From assembly GCA_036005525.1 (NCBI GenBank), contig DASYQM010000062.1:1-5766 (forward strand): a DNA stretch of 5,766 nucleotides, in the 5' to 3' direction. The position numbers and the translations under genes are program-made. Source of the DNA: UBA9676 sp036005525. GTDB taxonomy: Bacteria; Actinomycetota; Actinomycetes; Streptosporangiales; Streptosporangiaceae. Numbering within the stretch: the first letter of the stretch is position 1; every line of letters begins with the position of its first letter. Below the pieces are notes generated by a model that was not told where the DNA came from, ran no database searches, and saw only the letters and a program-made list of their open reading frames with translations. Positions 1 to 5,608 of this stretch are shown here, one piece after another.

Positions 1-336
1 CCCGCCGCGGGCCAGGGCGAGGCCGAGCCCGAAAAGCGCATAGTCGTCACTCGGGCTAGCCTCCACGATCTGCCGGAAACTGTCTGCCGCCGCCGCGTAC
101 CGGCCGATGTCGAACTGGGCTCTGCCCAGGGCCTCCAGCACGCTGCGCGAACCCGGCTCGGCCTCGGCCGCGCGCTGCAGCAGCTGCGCCGCTGCCGCCG
201 GGCTCCCCCGGCCGAGCAGGTCGAGCCCGCGACGGTACCACGAATACGCGTCCCCGTCCGGGGCCTGCGGGCCCGATCCCACGCGCCGGTCTTCGTCGGA
301 GTGGGAATCCTGGCCGCCGCCCGGTGCTTCTGACAT
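1..336 (-). CDS. TPR-repeat protein, N-terminal part (runs off left edge)
   Basis: The minus frame from an ATG at 336 is open to position 1 without a stop, giving the first 112 residues of a longer protein. Residues 1-29 are a polar, low-complexity leader rich in Gly, Asp and Ser. From about residue 31 there are two 34-residue tetratricopeptide repeats (about 31-64 and 65-98), each with the small-residue and Tyr/Phe spacing of TPR helices and a Pro at the repeat end (AEPGS, ASPSD). A third repeat begins near 99. TPR arrays are protein-binding scaffolds; no enzymatic domain is visible. No signal peptide or membrane segment is seen, so it is probably cytoplasmic. The start is supported by a good Shine-Dalgarno (AAGGA) 9 nt upstream. 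The conserved-looking block around FGLGLALAR resembles a TPR protein found in Streptomyces-like genomes (recalled, not searched). The partner and exact role are unknown. Confidence 0.85.
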   Translation of the reverse strand, partial: MSEAPGGGQDSHSDEDRRVGSGPQAPDGDAYSWYRRGLDLLGRGSPAAAAQLLQRAAEAEPGSRSVLEALGRAQFDIGRYAAAADSFRQIVEASPSDDYALFGLGLALARGG

Positions 337-1655
337 ATGTGGAGATCCTTCCGTCCGGCCAGCAGCCAGCGTCCGGCCTCGCGCTGGCGCCGTTCCGCGG
401 GCTGCGTTATGCGCAGGACCGGGTCAGCGGCATCGCGGAGGTCACCTCTCCACCGTACGACGTGATTGCGCAGGACGCCGCAGCCCGGTTGCGGGCCGCT
501 GACCCGCACAACGTGGTCCGGCTGATCCTTCCCCGCCACGATGCGGGCAATCCGGGCGATGCGTACCGCGACGCGGCGCACCTGTTCCATGACTGGCAGC
601 AGCAGGGCATTCTGCTTCCCGACCCCGAGCCGGCCCTGTATGTCTACGAGCAGGTCCGCCCGGCCGGGGAGATCCTCCAGCGGGGGCTGATCGGCGCGCT
701 GCAGCTGACGCCACTGGACGCGGGTTCCGTGCTGCCCCATGAGGACGTCATGCCTGGCCCGGTGACCGGCCGCCGGCAGCTGATGGAGGCGACCGGGGCC
801 AACCTGGAGCCCATCTTCCTGCTCTACGACGGTGACGGCGCGGACCGGCCAGCCTCGCAGCTGGTTGCGCAAGTGGCCGGGTTCTGGCCGCCGCTGGTGA
901 CGGTGGACACCGACGACGGGATCCGGCACCGGTTGTGGGCACTGGCCGATCCGGCCGAGCACGCCGTCGTGGCCGCCGACCTCGCCTGCCGCCAGGTGCT
1001 GATCGCCGACGGGCATCATCGCTATGCCGCCTACCTCGAACTCCAGGCCCGCAAGCGGGCCGACGGCCGGGGCGCGGGCCCGTGGGATGCGGGGCTCGCG
1101 CTGCTGGTGGACTCGCAGGCCTTCCCGCCCCAGATCGGCGCGATCCACCGGGTGATCCTCGGGCTCAGCGCGCCAGAGGCCGTGCAGCGGGCCAAGGCCG
1201 CGTTCACCGTACGGCCGCTGCCGGAGCGCCTGGCGCGGGATGCCGCCGGCATGCTGGACCTGCTGCGCGAGGCCGGCGGCGTGGCGTTCGTGGTTGCCGG
1301 GGAAGGCGAGGCGCATCTGCTCACCGACCCCGACCCGCTGCAAGCGGAGGCGGCAATGCCCGGCCGGTCGGCGCGCTGGCGCGGGCTTTCCGCCTCGGTG
1401 CTGCAGGAACTGCTCCTCGGCCGGCTGTGGAGGATCCGGGACGACGAGAGCATCGTCCAGGTGCATCATGACGCGGCGCAGGCGCTGCGGGCGGCCGGCC
1501 GGCCACCGGGCGGGACCGCGGTGATCTGCCCGCCGCTCGCGGCGGCGGATATCCGCGCCATCGCCGCGGACGGTGAGCGAGTGCCGCGCAAATCGACGTC
1601 CTTCGCGCCCAAGCCGCGCTCGGGACTCGTACTGCGCTCGTTCGCCTACGGCTGA
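324..1655 (+). CDS. DUF1015 family protein
   Basis: The 443-residue product matches DUF1015 (PF06245 family) along its length. The N-terminal block APFRGLRY (22-29) followed by VTSPPYDVI (40-48) is diagnostic. NVVRLILPR lies at 63-71, a HEDVMPG turn at 138-144, the signature IADGHHRYAAY at 227-237, and the C-terminal block VPRKSTSFAPKPRSGLVLR at 420-438. The length is normal and there are no membrane segments, so it is a soluble cytoplasmic protein. The biochemical role is not firmly established. The DGHHR motif recalls ParB-like free-serine kinases, so a small-molecule kinase or related activity is possible; this is inference only. The start is uncertain: GTG at 324 overlaps the divergent TPR gene by 13 bp, while an in-frame GTG at 339 would leave 2 bp between the genes. 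Neither has a clear ribosome binding site. It ends 37 bp before the convergent membrane protein. Confidence 0.9.
   Translation: MLLTYVEILPSGQQPASGLALAPFRGLRYAQDRVSGIAEVTSPPYDVIAQDAAARLRAADPHNVVRLILPRHDAGNPGDAYRDAAHLFHDWQQQGILLPDPEPALYVYEQVRPAGEILQRGLIGALQLTPLDAGSVLPHEDVMPGPVTGRRQLMEATGANLEPIFLLYDGDGADRPASQLVAQVAGFWPPLVTVDTDDGIRHRLWALADPAEHAVVAADLACRQVLIADGHHRYAAYLELQARKRADGRGAGPWDAGLALLVDSQAFPPQIGAIHRVILGLSAPEAVQRAKAAFTVRPLPERLARDAAGMLDLLREAGGVAFVVAGEGEAHLLTDPDPLQAEAAMPGRSARWRGLSASVLQELLLGRLWRIRDDESIVQVHHDAAQALRAAGRPPGGTAVICPPLAAADIRAIAADGERVPRKSTSFAPKPRSGLVLRSFAYG
346..352 (-). promoter_or_regulatory. Ribosome binding site of the left-edge TPR gene
   Basis: On the minus strand this reads GGAAGGA, a strong match to the anti-Shine-Dalgarno complement. 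Nine bases separate it from the ATG at 336. It decides the start of the TPR gene. It lies inside the first codons of the divergent DUF1015 gene, so the same bases serve as coding sequence on the other strand. Confidence 0.7.
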
Positions 1656-1692
1656 CGGCCGCCAGCCAGACTGCCGGGCCTCTCACGACCGG
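1656..1692. other. Short convergent gap, no clear terminator
   Basis: These 37 bases separate the stop codon of the DUF1015 gene from that of the convergent glycosyltransferase gene. I see no stable hairpin and no T tract. A short odd palindrome CCGGTCACCGG at 1689-1699 overlaps the glycosyltransferase stop codon, but with a one-base centre it cannot fold as a terminator. Confidence 0.5.
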
Positions 1693-3309
1693 TCACCGGG
1701 GGTGGCCAGCCTTGCGGACGTACAGCCAGTCGGGTCCCTGCGTGAGCGGCACGAAGTTCGCGAGGAAGTAGGCCTGCAGCCGCGGCGTCCAGGGAATCCG
1801 CCGGGTGTTGTCGCTGGTGAGCCACAGGTACTGGGCCGCGCGGAACGCCGACATCCACAGCTGTTCCACGGCCGGGACGTTGCCGGCGCCTGTCAGCCCG
1901 TTGCGGCCGCCGGAGAGCGCGTAGTCGCTGCCGACGCCGTCGACCATCGTCGAGCAGCCGGGGACGTCCGAGGCGAACCTGTCGATGGCGATCGTGTACG
2001 ACATCTGGTCGCTGAGCACACAAGCGCCGGGCGGGATGACCCGTTCGGCCGCGCTGATCTCGCTGGCAGGGATGGCGGCGGCAAAGTGGCTCTCGGCGGC
2101 CGCTTGAAGTACCGCGAAGGCGGTGAGCGTCAGCACCGCTAGCAAGGCCGCTCCCCGCCGCAACAGCACCATCGGCCTTGCCCGGGCGCCGGCCACGGCG
2201 GGTGCCCCGAGCACGCGGGAGAGCGGCAGCGCGATGGCGAGCGCGAGGAAGGGCGCGAGGAACGCCGAGTAGTGGTTGTAGAAGTCGGAGGGCCACAGGA
2301 AGGCGACGACCACGAGCGCGAAGGTAGCGGTTGCGAACTTCTCCAGCGCGGGCGGCGCCTGGTGGGTGAGGCGCACCGCCAGCACCGACAGCCCGGCGAT
2401 GATCACGATGACCGCGGCGGCGATCGCCACCAGCGCCGGCGTCGGCAGTTGCGGCGCGTGGGTGAGCCCGAGCATGTGCTGCAACCTGAAGCCGAGCGGC
2501 ACCCGCGCGAGGTCCGCCCTCACCAGCTGCGCCAGGATCACGCTGCGGTAGAAGGTCCCCGGGGCGAGCAGCGCGAACGGCAGCACAGCTGCCAGGAAGC
2601 CGACCGCGACGCCGACGGCGAAGCGGGCGGCGTCGCGCGGGCGCCGGGCGGTCAGCGCAATGATCACCAGCACCGGCAGGATGGCCCATACCTTGACCGC
2701 GCCCGCGAACCCGAACGCGAGCCCTCCCCAGAGCAGGCGCCGCCCACCAGCCAGCCGGTCGCCGTCGAACACAGCGAGCGCCCCGAGCAGGCAGCCGAGC
2801 ACAAGCCACGGCTCGAGCAGCACGGTCCTCGCGGCCAGCAGGCTGTCGGGGTAGACGGCGAGGATCCCGCAGGTCACAGTCACCGCGAGCAGCCCGCGGT
2901 GGCGGGTGAGCAGGCCACCCAGCGGCACGGCCGCAGCGCTAGCGAGCGCTGTGAGCACGCGCGCGGCCGCCATCCCGGAGACGGTGCCCAGCGTCTTGGT
3001 CGCCAGCGCGACCGGGGCCATCAGCAGCGTGATCCCCGGCGGCTGCACCATGATGAAGTCGCGGTACGGCAGCGCCCCGTGGACGAGCCGGACGGCGCTG
3101 CCGAAGTCGGTCCCGTCGTCGTATTCGGTGATTCCGAGCAGGTAGCCCGGGCGGCTCAGCTGATACAGCCGCAGCGCCAGGCCGGCCAGCGTCGCCACGA
3201 TGATGACCGTGCCGAGTGCCCCGGGCAGCGCGACGCGGCGGCGCGCGCGCCGGCGCGCGGTGGCGGGCGGGGACCCGGTGCTGGACGCTGTCGCAGACGT
3301 TCTGCTCAC
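1693..3309 (-). CDS. Multi-pass membrane glycosyltransferase, GT-C type (putative)
   Basis: The 538-residue product has a basic N-terminus (RRRARRR, 19-25) and then about ten hydrophobic segments, near 30-50, 90-107, 113-134, 140-160, 166-182, 192-220, 228-250, 290-315, 325-362 (probably two) and 386-405. The first outer loop carries EYDDGTDFG (62-70), then HGALPYRDF and QPPG (89-92). This is the acidic loop motif and PPG pattern of GT-C transferases, which move sugars from polyprenyl-phosphate donors on the outer face of the membrane; D64 and D65 are the likely acidic catalytic pair. A soluble tail (about 406-538) holds PPGACVLSDQ, MVDGVGSDY and LSGGRNGLTGAG and contains Cys430 and Cys452, which could form an extracytoplasmic disulfide. 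This tail is typical of an uncharacterised actinobacterial subfamily as I recall it. Donor and acceptor are unknown. The GTG at 3309 is chosen because GGAG lies 10 nt upstream. It is a single-gene unit, with convergent and divergent neighbours. Confidence 0.85.
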   Translation of the reverse strand: MSRTSATASSTGSPPATARRRARRRVALPGALGTVIIVATLAGLALRLYQLSRPGYLLGITEYDDGTDFGSAVRLVHGALPYRDFIMVQPPGITLLMAPVALATKTLGTVSGMAAARVLTALASAAAVPLGGLLTRHRGLLAVTVTCGILAVYPDSLLAARTVLLEPWLVLGCLLGALAVFDGDRLAGGRRLLWGGLAFGFAGAVKVWAILPVLVIIALTARRPRDAARFAVGVAVGFLAAVLPFALLAPGTFYRSVILAQLVRADLARVPLGFRLQHMLGLTHAPQLPTPALVAIAAAVIVIIAGLSVLAVRLTHQAPPALEKFATATFALVVVAFLWPSDFYNHYSAFLAPFLALAIALPLSRVLGAPAVAGARARPMVLLRRGAALLAVLTLTAFAVLQAAAESHFAAAIPASEISAAERVIPPGACVLSDQMSYTIAIDRFASDVPGCSTMVDGVGSDYALSGGRNGLTGAGNVPAVEQLWMSAFRAAQYLWLTSDNTRRIPWTPRLQAYFLANFVPLTQGPDWLYVRKAGHPR

Positions 3310-3319
3310 GAGTGTGTGA

Positions 3320-3323
3320 CTCC
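3320..3323 (-). promoter_or_regulatory. Ribosome binding site of the membrane glycosyltransferase
   Basis: On the minus strand this is GGAG, ending 10 nt before the GTG at 3309. The alternative in-frame GTG at 3327 has no such site in front of it, which favours 3309 and a protein beginning MSRTSATA. Confidence 0.5.
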
Positions 3324-3473
3324 GCACGTTATGCGTGGGCGCGAAACAGGCGGCGACCGAGACCGTTGCCCGGCCCGGGCCGAAGACTCGCCCGCCGCAA
3401 CGTACCCGGGATCTGGCCGCCCAAGAAATCCTACTCGCTCTCTCCCCCTGCCCGGGGATTGCTGCTGACCGCC

Positions 3474-3492
3474 ATCGGCCGATAGCGATCGG
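3474..3492. promoter_or_regulatory. Inverted repeat, possible operator
   Basis: A perfect 10-bp palindrome ATCGGCCGAT (3474-3483) overlaps a second inverted repeat, CCGAT-AGCG-ATCGG (3479-3492). Together they give three ATCGG half-sites, counting orientation, within 19 bp. The cluster ends 28 bp before the hydrolase ATG and overlaps the weak -10 candidate, a position suited to a repressor site. No regulator gene is visible in the window. Confidence 0.35.
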
Positions 3493-3520
3493 TCTCATCC
3501 GCTTCTGGCACGATGACCCC

Positions 3521-4507
3521 ATGAACCAGGCAGAACGCAGCCCTGTCGCCAATGGCGCCGCCGCGCTCGGGCATGAGGTGTTCGAGATCGACACCCGGAT
3601 GGCCGGCCACGACAAGATCACCGCCGGCTACCTGATCCGGTCGGAGCGGCCGTGCCTGGTCGAGACGGGCACCGCGCCGTCCGCACCGGTGGTGAGGGAC
3701 GCACTCGCCCGCCTGGGCATCGGGCCGGGGGACCTGGCCACGGTCGTGGTCACCCACATTCACCTGGACCACGCCGGCGGGGTGGGGGACATCGCCGCGA
3801 TGTTCCCGGGAGCCGAGATCGTGGTCCACGAGAAGGGGGCCCGGCACCTGGCGGATCCTCGCCGGCTGATGGACAGCGCGCGCCGCGTCTACGGCGGGGC
3901 GCTGGACAGGCTGTTCGGCGAGCTCGCGCCCACGCCCGCCGACCGCATCACCGCGGTGGAGGAGCGGGGCTCGATCGACCTAGGCGGCGGGCGGCGCCTG
4001 GACAGCCACTACTCCCCCGGCCACGCCAAGCACCACGTCGGCCTTATCGACTCCGCCAGCGGCGACCTGTATGTGGGTGACGCCGCCGGGGTGTTCATCG
4101 AGGAGACGCAGGACCTGCGCCCGGCAACGCCCCCGCCCGACTTCGATCTCGCGCTGGCCCTGGGCTCGCTGCGGATGTTCGCGGCGCTCCGGCCGACGCG
4201 GTTGCTGTTCAGCCATTTCGGCCCGGTCGGCGACGTGGCGCGGACCCTGGAGCGGTCGGCGGAGGAACTGAACGTCTGGACGGAGCAGACCCGGCGGGCG
4301 AGCGACGCCGGGCTCGACCTCGACCACGCGGTGGCGATGGTGGTCGAGCAGACCAGGCAGCGGTACGCCGCTCTCGCTCCCGATGCCGACCCGGCGCTTG
4401 GCGCCAGGTTCGAACGCCAGAGCGGTGCGGCCACCAACGTGGCCGGCATCATGCACTGGCTGGAGAAGTCTGGCCAAGCCGGGGATCACCGGCAGGCCGC
4501 GGGGTGA
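3521..4507 (+). CDS. Metallo-beta-lactamase-fold hydrolase, ST1585-like
   Basis: The 328-residue protein has a complete metallo-beta-lactamase metal site: THIHLDH gives His79, His81, Asp83 and His84; SPGHAKHH gives His168; VGDAAG gives Asp187; FSHFGP gives His232. This is the full set for two metal ions, usually zinc or iron, so it should be an active hydrolase. The sequence around AGYLIR, LVETGTAPS, HEKGARHLADPRRLMDSA and VYGGALDRLFG fits the ST1585-like branch, whose substrates are mostly unknown; glyoxalase II or lactonase-like chemistry is possible. Residues about 240-328 form a helical C-terminal region common in this branch. No signal peptide is seen, so it is cytoplasmic. ATG 3521 is chosen because the conserved fold starts soon after it (HEVFEIDTR, 18-26). 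An extension upstream is possible in frame but is Arg/Pro-rich and overlaps the promoter gap. The ribosome binding site is weak. Confidence 0.9.
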   Translation: MNQAERSPVANGAAALGHEVFEIDTRMAGHDKITAGYLIRSERPCLVETGTAPSAPVVRDALARLGIGPGDLATVVVTHIHLDHAGGVGDIAAMFPGAEIVVHEKGARHLADPRRLMDSARRVYGGALDRLFGELAPTPADRITAVEERGSIDLGGGRRLDSHYSPGHAKHHVGLIDSASGDLYVGDAAGVFIEETQDLRPATPPPDFDLALALGSLRMFAALRPTRLLFSHFGPVGDVARTLERSAEELNVWTEQTRRASDAGLDLDHAVAMVVEQTRQRYAALAPDADPALGARFERQSGAATNVAGIMHWLEKSGQAGDHRQAAG

Positions 4508-4512
4508 CCGGA

Positions 4513-4536
4513 GGGCCCCGGGTTAACCGGCGGGCC
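4513..4536. terminator. Possible shared hairpin terminator
   Basis: An imperfect GC-rich stem (outer GG/CC, a G-G mismatch, CC/GG, a one-base bulge, then CCGG/CCGG) closes a GTTAA loop. It starts 5 bases after the hydrolase stop and spans the TAA stop of the convergent gene, so it could serve both directions. There is no T tract, which is common in high-GC actinobacteria but leaves the call weak. Confidence 0.3.
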
Positions 4537-5608
4537 GTGTGTTCTGCGCGTCGGCCGCTGTGCCGCTGTCGCCGCCGCCTGTGCCGCTGTCGCTGTCTGC
4601 GGCGCCCTCGCCGCTGCCGGTGGCATCCTCGCCGCTGCCGGTGGCGGCGAGATCCTCGAACACGGCCGTGTCGAGGCTATCGAAGCGTTCGGCGGCGTCG
4701 GTTTCCTCGCCGGTATCGGCCGCCGCTGCCCGGCCGAACCAGTCATGCGCCTCTTCCAGGCGGCCTGCGTCGAGCAGCGCGTCGGCATAGGCGTAGAACA
4801 GGCGGGCCGACCACGGCCGCAGCCTCCCATCGGTGAGCTCGGGCACCTGCAACGCCACGACCGCGGCAGCGGGCCGGCCCTCGTCCCGGCGTATCCCCGA
4901 TTCGACGATCCGGAGCTCGATCTGGACCTCCCGCTCAAGGTCGCGGACACCCGGATCGTTGATGATCGACAGTGCCCGGTCCGGCCGGCCAAGCGCCCGT
5001 TCGCAGTCCGCCATCAGCGGCAGGTAGCTGCCCCGTCCGGTCAGCCTGCGCGCGGTCCGCAGCTCGGTAAGCGCGTCGGCCCACCGGCCCGCGCGGTAAG
5101 CGGCGATAGCGCAGGCTTCGCGCACGACTCCCACCCGGGCTGCCAGGCGCCGTGCTGCCAGCGCGAACTCGTAAGCCTGCTCGGGATCCTCGGCCAGGTC
5201 GGCGGCCACCAGGCGGCGTGCCACCGCGTCGGCAAGGTCACTGGGCAGCGTGCGCAACTCGGCCCTGACCTGTGGATCCAATTGGTCTGCGGAGATGGTG
5301 TCCGGTATGTCCGGTCCGATGGCACCGTTCCGCGTGGGCCTGCCTGCGCTCCCGGACCTGTCGGCTCTGCCGGCTCTGTCGGCTCTCCCGGCCCCATCGG
5401 CTCTCCCGGCCCTGCCGGGCCGCCTGGTCGCACTCCCGCTCGCTGGCCCGGGTCGTTCCCTGCCGGCACGAGGTGGCCGCCCAGGCTCCGGCTGTGATCC
5501 GCGTTCCCGGCCGGCGCCGTAGCCGCGCGCGGGGCGCCTGTCGCCGCCTGTCCCGCCTGGCCGGGCTGGGCCCCGGGCACGTTCCGCCGTGTCCAGCCCT
5601 CTGCGCAC
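4523..5608 (-). CDS. TPR-like protein with disordered charged tails (5' end uncertain)
   Basis: From the GTG at 5608 the product is 361 residues. The folded core is about 100-320 and is helical with TPR-like repeats: ADQLDPQVRAELRTLPSDL (107-125), LAARVGVVREACAIAAYRAG (155-174), MADCERALGRPDRAL (199-213), and WSARLFYAYADALLDAGRLEEA (266-287), ending EETDAAERFDSLD. This core matches an actinobacterial TPR family I recall from Streptomyces; its function is unknown, with a protein-scaffold role inferred. Residues 1-95 are Arg/Gly/Pro-rich and basic, with an RAD/RAG repeat at 65-86. Residues 322-352 are acidic, with two pairs of 7-residue repeats. Both tails look disordered. The GTG has no ribosome binding site and the frame remains open upstream to the right edge with the same Arg/Gly-rich character, so the real start is probably outside the window. 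The gene ends 15 bp from the convergent hydrolase. Confidence 0.82.
   Translation of the reverse strand: MRRGLDTAERARGPARPGGTGGDRRPARGYGAGRERGSQPEPGRPPRAGRERPGPASGSATRRPGRAGRADGAGRADRAGRADRSGSAGRPTRNGAIGPDIPDTISADQLDPQVRAELRTLPSDLADAVARRLVAADLAEDPEQAYEFALAARRLAARVGVVREACAIAAYRAGRWADALTELRTARRLTGRGSYLPLMADCERALGRPDRALSIINDPGVRDLEREVQIELRIVESGIRRDEGRPAAAVVALQVPELTDGRLRPWSARLFYAYADALLDAGRLEEAHDWFGRAAAADTGEETDAAERFDSLDTAVFEDLAATGSGEDATGSGEGAADSDSGTGGGDSGTAADAQNTRPAG
4558..4599. repeat. 21-bp direct repeat, first pair
   Basis: Two adjacent 21-bp copies share CTGTGCCGCTGTCGC exactly (4558-4572 and 4579-4593). In the minus-strand TPR gene they encode a repeated DSGT heptad in the acidic C-terminal tail (DSGTGGG then DSGTAAD). 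Confidence 0.7.
4606..4647. repeat. 21-bp direct repeat, second pair
   Basis: Two adjacent 21-bp copies share CCTCGCCGCTGCCGGTGGC (4606-4624 and 4627-4645). They encode ATGSGED and ATGSGEG in the C-terminal tail of the TPR gene. The period equals that of the neighbouring pair at 4558-4599. Confidence 0.75.
5352..5414. repeat. 9-bp tandem repeat, seven imperfect units
   Basis: Seven units of the form (C/T)CGGCTCTG run head to tail. Units starting with C and T alternate over most of the tract, giving an 18-bp super-period. In the TPR gene they encode Arg-Ala-Asp/Gly triplets at residues 65-86. Because the unit is a multiple of three, every change in copy number keeps the frame. Confidence 0.8.

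Larger units (their letters stand above)
3310..3520. promoter_or_regulatory. Divergent intergenic region with promoters of both neighbours
   Basis: These 211 bases lie between the start of the minus-strand glycosyltransferase and the start of the plus-strand hydrolase. They must hold both promoters unless either is internal to a gene. A weak plus-strand candidate is TTGCTG at 3459-3464 and TAGCGA at 3483-3488 with an 18-bp spacer, placing initiation some 25 bases before the hydrolase ATG. No confident promoter was found for the minus direction. Open frames cross the gap on both strands, but their Arg/Pro-rich translations look non-coding. Confidence 0.45.

Noticed and set aside
107..502. Plus-strand frame opposite the left-edge TPR gene
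   Set aside because: It conflicts with both the TPR repeats on the minus strand and the conserved start of the DUF1015 protein, and its sequence has no recognisable domain.
935..1471. Second plus frame inside the DUF1015 gene
   Set aside because: Its Arg/Gly/Ala-rich translation has no motif and lies wholly within a well-supported conserved gene.
1687..1699. Palindrome around the glycosyltransferase stop codon as a terminator
   Set aside because: The arms are separated by a single base and cannot form a hairpin; short CCGG palindromes are common at this base composition.
1646..2809. Second minus frame under the C-terminal half of the glycosyltransferase
   Set aside because: It is Arg/Ala/Gly-rich without motifs, while the neighbouring frame gives a coherent membrane protein.
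2272..3468. Long open plus-strand frame (398 codons) opposite the glycosyltransferase
   Set aside because: It is Arg, Gln and His-rich with no recognisable motif, and lies antisense to a clear multi-pass membrane protein. Long antisense frames are expected in high-GC DNA.
3335..3520. N-terminal extension of the hydrolase to an ATG at 3335
   Set aside because: The extra 62 residues are Arg/Pro-rich, unlike the family, and would remove the divergent promoter region. ATG 3521 sits just ahead of the conserved fold.
3310..3621. N-terminal extension of the glycosyltransferase to an ATG at 3621
   Set aside because: It would overlap the start of the divergent hydrolase and cover the promoter gap. 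The extra residues are low-complexity with no membrane segment, and GTG 3309 has a ribosome binding site.
5330..5460. Collagen-like Gly-X-Y peptide in other frames (for example GSPGPIGSPGPAGPPG)
   Set aside because: It is a by-product of the 9-bp GC-rich repeat read in other frames; those frames cross the TPR core as shadow sequence.
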